DNA of 53,862 nucleotides, from assembly GCA_049999765.1 (NCBI GenBank), contig JBNGIQ010009488.1, positions 230,188 to 284,049 of the forward strand, written 5' to 3'. Under the pieces are notes generated by a model that saw only the letters and a program-made list of their open reading frames with translations, ran no database searches and was not told where the DNA came from. The stretch comes from Phaeoceros laevis. Taxonomy: Eukaryota > Anthocerotophyta > Anthocerotopsida > Notothyladales. Made by a program: the position numbers and the translations under genes. Shown piece after piece: positions 9,672 through 24,787 of this stretch; within the stretch, counting starts at the first letter, position 1, and every line of letters begins with the position of its first letter.

Positions 9672-12600
9672 ATGGAGGGAGGAGAGCCTGCGACCGCGGG
9701 ACCAGGCAAGGAGGGAGCAGCTGCCGTGACCGCAGCTCAAGTAGCAGCACCTGCCCCGCAACCCGCTGCAAGTCCGCAAGTTGTGTCTCCCACTGAGGAC
9801 GATGGAGGACGATTGGCTGTTGGTGCACAGGCCAAGGAAGCCGCTGTTCTCTTCCACACAGGCCGTTACACGGAGTGCCTCGCAATCCTGCAGCAGCTGC
9901 TGCTCAAGAAGGAGGATGACCTGAAGGTCAGCAGAGCCTGCAACCGCGGTGTCTTCCTGTGGTTCTGTCTTATGTACAACGCGCAAATTTCCTTACCCTG
10001 CGATAATTTACTGCAGACGTATATGGGATCTGCGATTGTGTCTGGCATAGGTCTTTTGACAGGTATTTGTAGCTCTTAGACCGGAGCGTACTGTTTACTC
10101 AATTCGAGGCTTTGGAAGTCGAAGTTCTGCTATCAGTTTACGCGTCAGAATTGAGGCTTGCGAGTCGTAGTCTATGTGTTGTGTTGTCACCTCTTAGACA
10201 CGCAGAACTGATACCAATATTTCTCAAGCTCCCTTGCACTTGGAAACTCGTTCAATTAGCTTGTGCTTCCATGTCTCTAGTGTCCAATTCAGGTTGTGAT
10301 CGTTTCCCACTTGGAGCCACCGTACTCTAATCTATGTTCGAAAGACACGGGGTGGAGGTCTTCACATGTCTTCTTTCCTCTGATTACGATTTGCAGGTCC
10401 TAAGGGCCTAGGTGGTGTAAACCTTATTTCTTGCCTCCCTTTTGGGGTTGAAGTGGCACTTTACTAGATTAATTCTCATTTGTTGTTTTCGTCCCTCGGT
10501 TTGCAGATTCAGCACAACATTGCTATTGCTGAGTTCTACAGGGATGGATGCTTAGAGCCTCAAAAGTTGCTCGACAGTTTGAACAAGCTTAAGGTATCTG
10601 GCCCTATATTCCAGAGTTCAAGCCACATTTATCAGCCACCCTGTGAGTGCAGCTTGTGCGAGATGGGGTGAGACCATCGTTTAATGTGAGGTGGTCCTGT
10701 GCTCCTGAAAATTGCAGTCACTTTCCAGTTCTGACCGGCAGTCCAAAAGTGAAGAGGTTACAAGGGCTCCCGAGGAGCAGGCTGAAGCCTCGGGAGCATT
10801 GGGGGGTAGCCCTTCTAGCTCAATTGCTGCTGTAGGTGCAAAGCCTGCAGCTGCAATCTCAACACCTTCAACCTCCTCAAGCACTCCTCCAAGCACAGAT
10901 GCAGTGGTGCCGGTCGAGGACTATGACACATCTTCTATCTCCATCAATACTGTAAGTAGCAGTGTGTTATTTGTGCTGGTTTTCGTGAATGAAGTCTGTG
11001 GCTCGTAGAGCTTGTAGCAAGGCATCTAATTCTGTAGATGTGGCACCTTTCTGTGCAGGCAGTCATTTTGTTTCACATGCGCCAGTACGCCAAGTCCCTG
11101 TCCATCCTGGAGCCTTTGTACCGCAATATAGAGCCCATTGAAGAGGTAGTTTTCTCATTCAGTTGCCTCGTCAAGGACTGCTGTAAAGCTGTAGTAATTA
11201 TCGAGATAATTGCGGTAGCTTCCAATTTTGAAGTCCTCTTGCCGCCATATGCCTGCAGACAGCAGCACTGCGAATTTGTCAGTTGATGCTGGATATCACC
11301 CTGTCATCTGGTCAACCGGGAAAAGCTGCGGTGAGTTTCTTGTACTATCTGAATAACTTCGCGAAGTTTTGTTCTTTAGAATTGTATGCCTTGTAGCTGC
11401 TTGACAGTGGAGCTACGTTGTATGGCATTGGCAACTTCTCTCCATTTCATTGTGCTCATATGAAAGCACTGCGTTCAAGGCAGGGTGGCAGCTTTATGAC
11501 CCAAGTTCCTCTATGCAGGCAGTCTTACAGTACATGGAGAAAGTTTTTGGTTATCTGCTTTCCTCAGGTGACAGTGGTTCCTCTACACAAGCCCAGCCCA
11601 TGGCTCCAGCAGCTCTCCAGTCTGCAGTAGGAGCTCCCTCAATTGGACCTACTGAACCCAGCAATGCTACCAGTAGTTCCACATCTGGGGCTTCATCGCT
11701 CATTGCCAGTCCAAGCGGAGAGACAGGGCTTACCAGGACCTCGTCAGAAGAAGTACTTGATGATGAGGTCCTGAGTATTGAGCTGGAAATGGAAGGTTCT
11801 CATGGTGTTAGGGCAGCACCATTGCCTAAGCCTGTTCCTCGGGCATCTGGGCCACAGAAGCCATCACCTTCAAGTGTGGAATTGAAGTTGGCAATGCATT
11901 TGCACAAGGTCCGGTTACTACTTCTGACTAGCAATCTCAAGGGTGCGAAGCGAGAGGTCAAATCTGCTCTGAACCTTTCGCGAGATAACTTGGCTGCTCT
12001 TGTACTGAAAGCTCAGCTGGAGTACACTCGAGGGAATTATCGGAAGGCCATCAAAATACTGACTACATGCAACAGCAGATCTGACGGGATTCCGGTTGCC
12101 ATGTTTTTATCCAACCTTGGCTGTATACATCATAGGATGCACAAGGATCATGTTGCCAGCTTGTACTTTCTGAAGGCTCTCCAAAGTTGTTCACACTCGC
12201 CAGAGAAGCCTGTGGATCTGGTTTCGTTCTCTCAGGATAAGTCGCTCAGTATGCTTTACAATGCTGGACTGCAACGTTTGACCTGTGGTGATCCACTGGT
12301 GGCTTCTTCATGCTTTCAGGAAGCTGCATGCCTTTATTACAATCAACCTGTGCTGTGGCTCCGCCTCGCTGAGTGCACCCTTGTGGCCCTTGAAAAGGGT
12401 CTGTTGGATGCCCCTGCTCCAGCTTTTCCCTCGAAGAGAGAGGAACTACGAATCTCTATAGTGGGAGATGGGAAGCTCAGGAGGGTGCTTTTACCTAGTG
12501 GGTCTTTGAATCCTACACTGAAGCATTCTGGTGGTTGGGAACCTGTCTTGGAGGATCTCCAGTCTACCTCTGGTGATGAATCCGAGCAATCTCTACCATA

Positions 12601-13549
12601 TGGGAAGCCACACAAGCTATCCATGACATTTGCACGGCAATGTCTAAGGAATGCTTTGTTTCTTCTTACTCGCTTACAAACAAGGGCAAACGAAACCTCT
12701 CCAGAGCTGAAAGAGACTGAGGAAGGCACAGGGGGTGCAAGCAGTTCTACCAGCGGCCAAGAGCAGGTAACAGAAGCTAAGGGTATGACAAATGGCGCAA
12801 TCGGGCAGGTCAACCCGGACATGGATGGGAAGGACAGCAAACTTGGTGCTGGTGTAACTGGTAGTATTGCTTCTTCCTTTGCAGCGTATGAAGAGGAAAA
12901 ACGGAGAGAGCATGCTTCCTTGCGACAGTTGGTGCTAGCCAATCTGGCCTATGTAGAACTGTGCCTGGAGAACCCGGTGGTGGCACTTGCAACTGCAAGA
13001 ACTATGCTTGCACAGCCAGATGGTGCGAAGACTCTGACATTCCTTGCACACATGTATGCAGCTGAGGCATTGTGCATGTTGGACCGTGCCAAAGAAGCTG
13101 CGGAGCATTTATCCAAGTGTATGGAAGAAAGCAATACAGCAGAGTCGTCATCTAGTGGTGTGGAGGATGATGGTGGCCATAAATGGAAAAGTGGGGAGAA
13201 CAGTGAGGCAAGCGTGGATGGGGATGATGTTGCAAATTCTGACGCCCCTAGTGCAAAACCAAGTGGGGATGCCTCAGGTTTTGTAGACCTCTCCAGGCTG
13301 ACAGGTCCTCGGGCTCGAGCAGCTCTGTATGTCAATCTTGCCTCCGTGTGTATAATGCAGGGGGACCTGGACCAGGCATATCAATGGGCCACACAGGCAG
13401 CGTCACTGGCACCGGGAAGCCCGGCGGGCACACTGGCGCTCGTCTTTGTACATCTTTCGAGAGGGCAGAACGACGAGGCCGTCAGCCTGTTGAAGAGCTG
13501 CCGGAGCCTTTACGTCATCCCAAAAGCTGGGTACTGGGCGAGAGACTGA
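9672..13549 (+). CDS. CNOT10: CCR4-NOT complex subunit 10 (CNOT10)
   Basis: TPR-repeat subunit of the CCR4-NOT deadenylase complex, which shortens mRNA poly(A) tails. Exons 9672-9926, 10507-10593, 10718-10951, 11059-11145, 11259-11330 and 11519-13549 are all in phase 0 and give 921 residues. The first TPR-like unit reads AKEAAVLFHTGRYTECLAIL. A Ser- and Pro-rich linker (about 115-192) is followed by further TPR units, such as AVILFHMRQYAKSLSILEPL, LVLKAQLEYTRGNYRKAIKIL and FLSNLGCIHHRMHKDHVASL. Near the C-terminus, YVNLASVCIMQGDLDQAYQWA is another clear TPR. The last exon is a single 2-kb block. The start used (MEGGEP) is the better-placed of two in-frame ATGs; the other, at 9633, would add 13 residues. 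The C-terminus is taken at the first stop, and an extra 3' exon cannot be excluded. Confidence 0.9.
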
Positions 13550-13917
13550 CTGACTTGTGTGACACTTAGACAACCGGTGGTTATTTCAGGTCTGAACAGA
13601 GAAATGGGTACAGCTGGTGTCCCCTGTCATAGAGTCCATTTTTAGCAGGAGCATTCATTCTTCTCCGACCAACTTGGCGTCTGGATTGTAACATACATGA
13701 CAAACAATTTGACACACAATGGTGAAGGCATGGTGAAGTACTTGCGTGTTGGCCTGCAAATTGGCCTGCTGTTTGTGTGGTTCAGATTGTAGGGCGAGTT
13801 GCGTGATTCAGTTGCTAGTACGTACTTTTCTCGTGTGCCTCATGCCTCATGCCTGCTGTTGTGTTGCTTGCTGAGGCAGCCATGGGGTCATGATAATCAT
13901 CGCAAGTTGAACAGTCG
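13550..13917. other. 3' flank of CNOT10, no gene seen
   Basis: About 370 bp between convergent coding regions. It probably holds the 3' UTR of CNOT10 and that of the peptide gene on the other strand. No motif was recognised. Confidence 0.5.
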
Positions 13918-14238
13918 CTACAAGGGTAACTTGCAGCAAGAAATGAGTTTCATCGGTTGTTGTCCACGTTCCACCTTGATGCAGAAGACTCGGGAGATAC
14001 CGTCGATCACGGTTGGACGCTTCGCGCATGTCCCCCGGTCGCTATCGATCCGCATGCCGCACCACGGCCCACCTCGGTTGTTACGTGATTCACAATTATG
14101 GTCACAGGTGACCTGGGCTGCGCCGCCGTAATCGCAATAACGGAGTCCGTTGGCGATATGTACGGAAGCGGCGATGATGATGATGATGATGATTAATGTT
14201 GCCTCCGGGATTAAGCGGGAGGACAGAAATCCAGACAT
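13918..14238 (-). CDS. Putative secreted cysteine-rich peptide with poly-isoleucine signal core
   Basis: A single-exon frame of 106 residues starts at the first ATG (MSGFLSSRLIPEATL). A hydrophobic core of seven consecutive Ile (residues 16-22) is followed by AASVHIANG, a plausible signal-peptidase site near residue 31. The predicted mature part has eight cysteines (35, 45, 49, 60, 71, 86, 101, 102) in about 75 residues, a pattern seen in plant secreted cysteine-rich peptides. The Ile run is encoded by an (ATC)n trinucleotide repeat. I do not recognise the family. An in-frame extension upstream of the ATG lacks another ATG. It could be a chance frame: there is no splice evidence and no homologue was checked. 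The regular cysteine spacing after a signal-like start supports it. Confidence 0.45.
   Translation of the reverse strand: MSGFLSSRLIPEATLIIIIIIIAASVHIANGLRYCDYGGAAQVTCDHNCESRNNRGGPWCGMRIDSDRGTCAKRPTVIDGISRVFCIKVERGQQPMKLISCCKLPL
14171..14193. repeat. (GAT)n trinucleotide microsatellite
   Basis: About seven tandem gat units on the plus strand, read as ATC on the minus strand, where they encode the Ile core of the putative signal peptide. Confidence 0.85.
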
Positions 14239-15706
14239 TGCGCTTAGGGGGTACCTATTATTGTGGCTACCACTGTTTAGCAACAGTCAGCCCCTTAGGG
14301 CCGTCCGGCCAACTCCAGACCCACGTTCGAGGCTACGAGGCTACCGGGGGGACCTGAATGGGAAACCCACAGTCCAAGTGCCGCACATGTATACACATTA
14401 TACGAAAACAACTTGAAGGCCCGAAACTACGCAGGCAGGTTGCGAGGCGAGTCGAGTCGATCGAGGAGTCGAGGCAATTGGCAGCAATGCCAGTGTCCTC
14501 TTCCTCCTCCTCTCATTAAATTGGAAGTGCTGCACGCGGCTGCAAGCTTAAGCTTTCCCTTCCCCAGCGGCAAGCTCTCATACATGTATAGCCGTGTCTG
14601 CCTCAAATCAAACGGTCTGCCAAATTGAAATCGTTCCCAAGGTTGCACAAACGGCCGCAACACAGAGGAACTTCCGACATTCATGAGCGTACGTGGGTGT
14701 GCACAAGCATTTGAGGTCTTCTGCGAGATAGATGCGGATAGGCAGATACTGCAAGGTACGCCCTCGTATATCGGAGTCTCTCCAGTGGCGGCCGGACCTC
14801 CTTGCACTGTTGCGTCACGGAGCACCTGCCGATCGCGAGCAGGGTCTTCTCATGATCAAATTTTGCAAGAGCAAGAATTTCCATACGACATCGACGCGTC
14901 GGCGTAGAAACTAAGCTTTTGCACATTTCTACAGGTTTCCACAGTCGGACATGGGTTTTCATGGAGCTGGCGTCAAGGCGTCTTGCGACAGTAGATTAGG
15001 CGAGCTCACGTAATGAAAACATGACATTGTGCGAAATTTCCACCTTGAAGCTTGCTACTCACAGTGTGACTTCACACAGCCACTTGGAGTGGCCGCCCTC
15101 AATTGGAACGTGTGCTTTGCGGAATGCGGACGACGGTGAGAAGTAGTATGTAGCGGTTCTGAGACCCGGCCCCCATTGTTTGATGCAACTTTAGGGACAT
15201 TCCGTCGTTCATATTTCGCTCTTTGCCCAAGAAATAAATTTTGCGAGTCCATACGCAGACTTGCAGATAATGGCTTGTCCTAGCTACCCACCTAGCTACA
15301 GTAAGAAAATGGAATGTACAGCGGACCCCTCCCGATAGTCACAGGTGACACCCACACAGTTGCACCTTCTTGGATCACATCGTCGCACCCGCGCTCATTC
15401 CTGATCCAGGGCGCCTCTCCCCGGCCGGCAGGAGTGAGGCCTAGCTAGGTGCCACCAGCTGACTGTCCCCAGTCCCCGTAATCCCTGTCACGACTGCACC
15501 CACTACAATGCCAGCATCCGGTCCGAGAGCAGCCGTCTTCGATGTTCCTACTCAATTGCGCTCACCGGATCCGATTCTCGGAAGGTCGGACACATCTTGT
15601 ACACTGGCGGGAGGCCTGTAGCCCTGGGAGCCTCGTCACTTTGTCAAAAAAGGGCCCCACGTAGAGCACCCTATGCAAACTTCTTGTAGAGCCCTTCCCG
15701 TGAGCC
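14239..15706. other. Intergenic, no gene recognised
   Basis: About 1.45 kb. Open frames of 60 to 130 codons on both strands lack domain motifs. Nothing else is supported. Confidence 0.5.
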
Positions 15707-17160
15707 TTAGCACAGCATGCTAGACAGAAGCCTATACCGGCGGTTGCCTGTCTTCATCCGCTCCCAGGGCACCAAGCCCGGTGCTGTAGCACAAGAGCCA
15801 CCCTTCAGCGATGCGCCTTTCCGCGCAGACGATGATGGCCACTGTTTGGTACTGCTCACAGCTGAATTGCTTGTCCCCACGACGGCATTCTTCCGTTTCT
15901 GTTCTCCGCTTGCTGCGCTGGAGCTGCTTCTACTAGCCTGAGGATCTTTCGGGCTTCCTGCCACCGCAGTCACAGGCAGTACTCTATTCCAAGTCGGAGC
16001 TGCCACCGCCGGATTGGGGTTGCTAGCGGCCCGCTTCCGTGGGCTCCTCCCCCATGTATTCGCTGTGCTTCCCTCTGGCAAAAAAAAGGGGGACCGTCCA
16101 GGCCCTTCCTCCAGAATTCCCCCGCCTTCCGAGACACTCCGCGCCACTTCTAGAAGCAAATCCAATCCGTTCATCCCACTGCATTTCGATGACAGAAGCT
16201 CGGGAGTAACGTTTGTCGGCTTTTGGTCTGACTCCAGTCTCGCCCTCTTCACGGCTTGCTGCGGCTGCTGCGGTTGCTCCTGATCGCCAGAAAACTTGCT
16301 TGCCCAGGGCCTGGCGGAATCCTCGGAAGAGGTGTCACAGCATCTGCGTTTAACAGGTCGCATGGAAAATCAGACGACTGTTTGCACAAATGCTTTTCAG
16401 AGACTAAAGACACTCCCTCTACATGACTATTGTTTGCATGCCTCTCAGCATCAACCCCACGTCCCCCCCTGCCGTGACAAGGGAGCGGTGTGCACGACTT
16501 GCAGCTGAACTAAACCCCGGCCCCAGTTAGTGTGAGGAGTCTGTACCTGTTCTGCAATCCATTCGAGCACCGTCCACACCTCAACAGCTCCTGCTCTTCC
16601 GGACCAATGATGCCACTGCATGCGCAACTGCAGCAAGCATGGTGACCGGAAACCTTGCGTTCATTTGCCTCGCAATCAAAAGAGCTGTCATCCACCTCCT
16701 CCATGGTGCTCTCAGGGAGGCTGTCGTCTCCAAAGAGTTCCATCATCGTCCTTTTTCTATGTTCCAAATTCCTGTCCTCCATGTCCTTCCCGTAGTCTTT
16801 CTTCTCAGCCTGGTGCTGCAACACCTTCTCCAGATCGGCCACTGCCTGCTTCCTCGTAGCTACGCGAGTCCTCCCGTACTTCTTGCCGTTACTTTTCCTT
16901 TTCTCGCCGTCCTTTTCGACGCAAGCAAGCCGGGAGCCTGTGGTAGCACACTTCTGTTGCGCCCGCAGGTTTTTACCAGTACATAACCTGCCAAGCTCCA
17001 CCATGGCCACACCGCCGTTCTGCCAAACAACCTCTACCAAGAGCTGTGGACTCTCAAGTTGGAAGCAGCATACAGTCTTGGCCGGTAACCTGGTGCCGCG
17101 GCCTAGGGAATGTGGCAACGGGGCGGACAGCAACACCTCCACAGAGTAAGTCTCCAACAA
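15707..17160 (-). CDS. Unrecognised basic, probably nuclear protein; 5' end unresolved
   Basis: Two long exon-like frames join in phase through a clean GT-AG intron (16344-16546): 17160-16547, then 16343-15707. They give about 416 codons plus stop. The first part includes LLVEVVWQNGGVAMVELG, then a very basic segment (EKRKSNGKKYGRTRVATRKQ), a charged helical stretch (LEKVLQHQAEKKDYGKDMED) and a small Cys cluster (CCSCACSG, then RCGRCSNG) that could bind zinc. The second part is Ser- and Ala-rich with basic patches (SPRKRAASNPNP) and ends LVPWERMKTGNRRYRLLSSM. No ATG begins the open frame at 17160, so an upstream exon is likely. A pyrimidine-rich leader on this strand lies at 17555-17740. I do not recognise the family. 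The Lys/Arg-rich, low-complexity make-up suggests a nuclear role, which is inference. Confidence 0.5.
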
Positions 17161-17554
17161 TTTGAAATCGAGAGCCTTTTGAAAGTTTACCGCAGCTCGT
17201 GTTCAAACTAATTCTCAGCCGGAACCACAGCACGGCTGCTGCTGCGCCAGGTGCGGCCTGGTATAAGACGCCTGCAACCACCTCGCCAGCGCTGAAAACA
17301 GGAGGCGCAGCTGACCACGGCTCCTACAAACAAGCAGGTAGGGACGTTGACACCCGCCTTAAGCATGCAGAATAAGAAAGCCCCTGGCGGTTTCCGCAAA
17401 AAAAACGGGCCAGTGAGTAGCTCAGGAAGTGCCGCACCCGGCTGACACTCACCAAGAGCCGGCAGGAGGGAGAGGGGCCAACTCTCTGTCAAGCTTGCAA
17501 GAGGCAGGAAGCGTTCCAAGGGCAGCTACAGAGGAAAGATGAGATGACGCGGGG

Positions 17555-17740
17555 ATGCGGGGAAGGAAGGAAGGAAGCCGCGAAGGCGCCGGGGCAAAGA
17601 GGAGGAAGGAGGAAGGCCAACGGGACACGGTGCGAGGAAAGAAGCGGAGGAGGGAATCGCGAGCCTGTGGAGGAAGGAAAGTGAAAGGAAGCCAAGAGAA
17701 CAGAAGGGAAGAGAAAGGCAAGGACAAAGATGGAGCGGGT
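17555..17740 (-). other. Pyrimidine-rich stretch, likely 5' leader
   Basis: The plus strand is almost pure A and G for about 180 bp, so the minus strand is CT-rich, as in many plant 5' UTRs. Its position fits the leader of the unknown gene at 15707-17160. Confidence 0.4.
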
Positions 17741-20700
17741 CAAACGGGCGAGTAAGGCAACAAAGCCGGATGGTAGGTAAAGCTCGAGTATACGGATCCG
17801 GCTACAGAGTATATATACGATACTGGGACTTTCCAAGTCGCCCAGCAGGTGTACAGTACCGGATTTTGGACAGAATGGTGCGTAGGTGGCGTGCAGTGAT
17901 CCGGCCGCCCCAGTTTCGAGTTGGTGTAATCCAATTTACGGGACCGAATCCCGGTCACCGGCCACGCTCCCCCACTCGCTTTGTCCAGATCCATATCTGC
18001 CAATCTGTCAACGGGTTCTGCCACTGTAGTCTCATTTTTGTCCTCTAACCATGGGATATCTCGATTCTCGAAACGCCCTGAACAGCTATCAGACACATGT
18101 GTGACAATACATCTAGGGCAACATATGTGCACATTACTCTGGAGTCTACGATCCTCTAACCGCTTCGCTAAAAAAAAGTACAAAGTCTACCATCCTTGTT
18201 CCGGACATGAGTGTTGGGGAATTACGATAGAATCCCATGTCCGAAAAGTTGAAGTGTTCTCATATTCGTCTCTTGTAGGGTAATACCCTAATAGAGGAAG
18301 AATTTATTATGAAGAATTAATTGAATTTGGAGGACCTGGTGAGCCTGGTTCTTGCCCTTGTGGAAAAAACACTCAATTGCTCCGTGCTCAATGCTTCATG
18401 ACCGCGGCTCCCAATTTCAAACCTCTCATGCACACAAACTCATGAATGTGAAAGTGTATTCATCCAAGCTAGCTAGAGTTTAAATTCACTAATCTAGCTT
18501 CATGGACCTCACCTTGAGTGAGTGAGTGAGGAAAAAAAAGGCGAAAACAAAGTTTCGCCTTGCTGGCCGGACGGTATGCCATACCCACCTCTTGGCCTCC
18601 CTCGAAAAGCCTTTCACAAAGCGAAGTAGGCAAGGAGCATGCCCTTATCCATTTGTTGTAAACCGGAGCGCCCTTGCTACTGTGGCCGTACGAAACGACG
18701 TTGGTAACTGGGAAGTAAACGGAGAGACGATGATGCAATTGGCGAGCCCATGACACATGTGATCCAGCGAACGGGTAGGCAGCAAGCTGAGGCAGGCGTT
18801 TTATGATGGACTTTTGGCAGCGATCTGCTGGAATCCTGCTGTTACACCGCAAATTCAATGCGGATCGGATTGAGGTGTCTGGCACCACCCCATCATGCGA
18901 GGCTAAATTAATGCTCCATCCTGGGGGGCATACGCATGCGCAGTTGACCGGGGTTGTGGCACTTCTCCTCCCTCGCGTTACCCTTGAGGGCCTTTGCCAA
19001 GTCCACAATATAATATGCAACAGATACGTCCGGTGTAGGTGCAAGATTCGAGGCCCGTTGCGGGCCTCGGATGCCAGGTCATCCCCGTTGGACGGTGAAA
19101 AAGCTAGCCAGCCCTGCGCTGGCATCTTGTAATGAGAGGGAGGGAGTGGGGCAGGGCCGTCAGGTGGTTAGAGGCTCGGAGAGCAGCCCGTGAATGGTTG
19201 GCGGACACTCGCTCTCATAGGCTTGCGGTCCGGCGGTAATGCTCAGTGACCCAGTTGGTGACCTAAACGGAGCAGGGCATTCATGGAGCCGGAGCCCGGA
19301 GCCTGTGAATGTGGACGCTGCCGTGCAATAGTACTGTAGTCCGTTTCATGCCATATCCCCAGTCCGGTCCCATACTCTCCGTGTCCAACGGACTTGTAAG
19401 CTACGAGTCGTTGCGCAAACAACATACAGTACCGTACAGTAGTGCATTAGTTTATTAGTGTTGCCGAAAGCTTCGGGATGCTCCTTCGGAATCCGCCCTT
19501 GCAGTCTCCCTCATCTTGATTCTCGTGTGAGAAAGGGGGTTAGTCCAAAGAAACCGGCCGGTATAATAAGAAGCAGGAGCAGGAAACACATGCACCTGGA
19601 AAGTGGGGAAATGGCGGTGCCACAGCTCCCAAGCCCGATGTAGACGATTGTAGACTGGTAGCAGCACGCGTGTGAAGTGTGCTTGGAGCACAAGTCTAGG
19701 CTGTGAACAAGGAACAGGAAAGTACAGATGAACCAGCCCTAGCTAGGGCTGCAGCCGGACATGGACATGACAGAACACGACAATGGCTCACCAGGCCTGA
19801 CCGGCCAATACTGGGACGCACAAGCACAGCAACCCAGCCAAACTGCCAACACATCACCATCGGTCATCGGCAATGAGCCAGGCTGGCTCGCGGGCTCGTC
19901 CTCCGCTGCCAGTGCGCCTGGCTAGTCTATTATATGTTCTTCTGCTCTTGTCTCTGCCCCTCTGGCTGAGGATGCTCATCAGGGACAGTGAAAGATCACG
20001 ACCGGCCTCTCTGGTCTCGAGCTCTGGCCAAGCTTGAATCTGCTACTTGCTGTACAATCCTGGATGCTTCCCAACCGTTGTGAAAACATAGACTACGAAG
20101 TAGGTGAGGCGCCATACCATGCCCTTGAGCCCAAGGAGGTCGAGGCGCATCTAGGTGGCAGCGGACACATGCCGGCTGTTCTGTCACCACCACTCCCGTT
20201 CGGATCCTCACCAGGATACTACATAATAACACGACGCAGTATATTGCGTATGCGCACCTCGATGAGCATTGAGCTGCCCAGTCATGTGCCCATCATCCAA
20301 CCATCTTCCGCCGCCTGTTCCACTATGGTCTGCCACTGCCGTGGCCACACTGTCGTAGTACAGCCCATATGATAAAAGACGCATACAGTAGCCTAAATCA
20401 TGACCCCATGGTATTCTGCCGGACTGCTGAATGGTTCACCATGGCATGTGGTGGCTCCGCTCTCAAGCAAATGGGAGTGGTAGTAGGTGCTGTCAGCGAA
20501 CGATGGTGACGTGCCCGAGACTGACGCAGCCATGACGATGGCGCCGCTGCTGCCTGTTGCTCCTCCCCCTCTCGCTGGCGCATGATTGAGAGATGAGGCG
20601 GGACTGTCAGTGCGGGGCCGTGGCCCGTGCATCGCTGCAACAGAACTGACCGAAATGAAGTAAAGAGCAAGACGAGGTGCAGGGCCGTGCATGTGATGAA

Positions 20701-22539
20701 ATACCTTACTATGAAGCCGTGAGGTTTGGCTTTCCCTGGCCGGCTGTTTCTGTCCATCTCTTGATACAATTCATTCCGTCACAGTCACTATCAGAGGTTC
20801 AACCAGATGCCTAGACTAGTTCCTGGAAAAGGAACAACACCTCGGGAGCCATTTAGCACTTCTGGGAACAAAAAAAGCCAGCAACTAGTCATGGAACGAG
20901 GAAAGAGAATCTGTGACAGCTCACATACATGTGCCACTTCCAGTTCCTCCTTGGTTGCTAGCTTCAAAGCATCAAGGTCTGCCTATTGCTGTGTGGAACA
21001 ATCAGATTACCGAAAAACACAGGGACAAGTAAAAAAACCAGTACGGTGAATGGCTTCCGAGGGAGCACGGCTTCACATGGCCACAACAGTACCGCTGCTG
21101 TTGGTGAGAGAGTTCCATGACCGGATTCCATGACCATGAGCGAGTTCCGCAATTTTCTTTGCCTGCACAGAACATCATTAAAATCTAGCTGGCCAAGATC
21201 TAAACATGTAGCACATTAGTCATCAGCCCATGCACAACCTTCATCATGGCAATCCAGGGACTGGAATGGCGGAAAACAAGACTGAGATCATCTCCTGCTA
21301 CTGGCTCCCGAACTAGCTGATGTCTGCAATACATCGATTAGCCGGGTTGCATAGAAAACATGACCATGTTAGAAGTTACTAGATGTGTCATGTGTCAATC
21401 GCACAAAGCACTATTATATCATTGGTGCACATGTGACAGAAGGACTAGAAGACAAACATCTAGAATCATGAACTCAATTATCAAAAGGAAGTAGTCCTAA
21501 GATAAAGTTTGAGTTCCATTCATTCACTCTCACGCTTTCACTTCTGCAGCGAGGCTCTTAGAAACTTCAGCATTTTTCAAACTCGGAGGAGCAGCGGCAG
21601 CTTCCTTTGTTTATGAGCAAGAGGAGACTCGTCCACATCATTTCTGCACAAAGAATGAAACAAAGAGCAGCTTGAGGAGGAACTTCAGAGTGCAGTAGGT
21701 TTCGTTTGACATACTTCTGCCTCTTCATCGCGCAAGCACCACCTTTCACTGAAGGGTGCTGTAAAGCTCCTTTCAAAGATCAAATAAACAAATCGCGCAA
21801 GCACCACCGCCCGGCCTTCACTTCAATGCTTGTGCACGCTTTCCAATTTCCTCGCCCTCGGGACTGTGCGATGTCTATGCAACAAATTCACCTCTCCCAT
21901 GGCCGTTTCACAGGAGTCCACCACGGAGTAGCGAAACCAATTCTCCCTATTCTCTCAACCTGTATGTAGCATACCCTAGAAACAGACGTTCACCAGAACA
22001 TCGCTCTGATTCGGATTACAGAAATTCCAGCTTTCTAGTTTGAAATGTTTGACAGGAAGGACAAAAACAGAAAACCACAACACCGATATGCCCGAAAGGT
22101 CACCTACTGTTGTTTTCAAGTTGTGGAATGAAAACTCTAATTTAAGGAAGGAACAAATGTCTTGACCTCCAAGGCATCCGGGGACTCAGATGCTTTGAGT
22201 GAACCCGGTCCTCCTCATCGTCAAACAACAGAGCCAACCATCCGTCCCCGATTCCGCCCTTATCATGGAGTTGGGAGCCTGAGGCTTGTCGTCTTATTTG
22301 GCGTTGTGAACAGCAGCATATGCTGAATACGACATGCCTCCGACACTACAAAAGGTCTCCTGAGACCTCAGTCCCAAGACTGAGTGCAGAGGGTGGCCTC
22401 ATGAGCCCGAGGTGTTATTCGTACGTAATTCATCATTCCTGCACCAGCCCCGAGACGCCTCTTTCCCTAGGATTTAAGCGGGGCGTAACCTGGCCTGGCT
22501 ACGCTTGCTAGTAGCTCGTCAAGTGATTCATCCCGAGTC
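17741..22539. other. Gene-poor stretch
   Basis: About 4.8 kb without a supported gene. The longest open frame (218 codons, minus strand, 18469-19125) and several shorter ones carry no family motif, no splice-consistent partner and no clear reverse-transcriptase or transposase signature. The last few hundred bases must include the promoter and leader of the CYP88 gene. Confidence 0.5.

Positions 22540-24787
<2,248 letters not shown>

Noticed and set aside
12343-12942. 199-codon minus-strand frame inside CNOT10
   Set aside because: Antisense shadow of the long last exon of CNOT10.
17741-18183. Minus-strand 147-codon frame considered as a transposon relic
   Set aside because: No transposase, integrase or reverse-transcriptase motif and no terminal repeats were seen.
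18469-19125. 218-codon minus-strand frame in the gene-poor stretch
   Set aside because: No motif, no splice partner, composition like the surrounding intergenic DNA.
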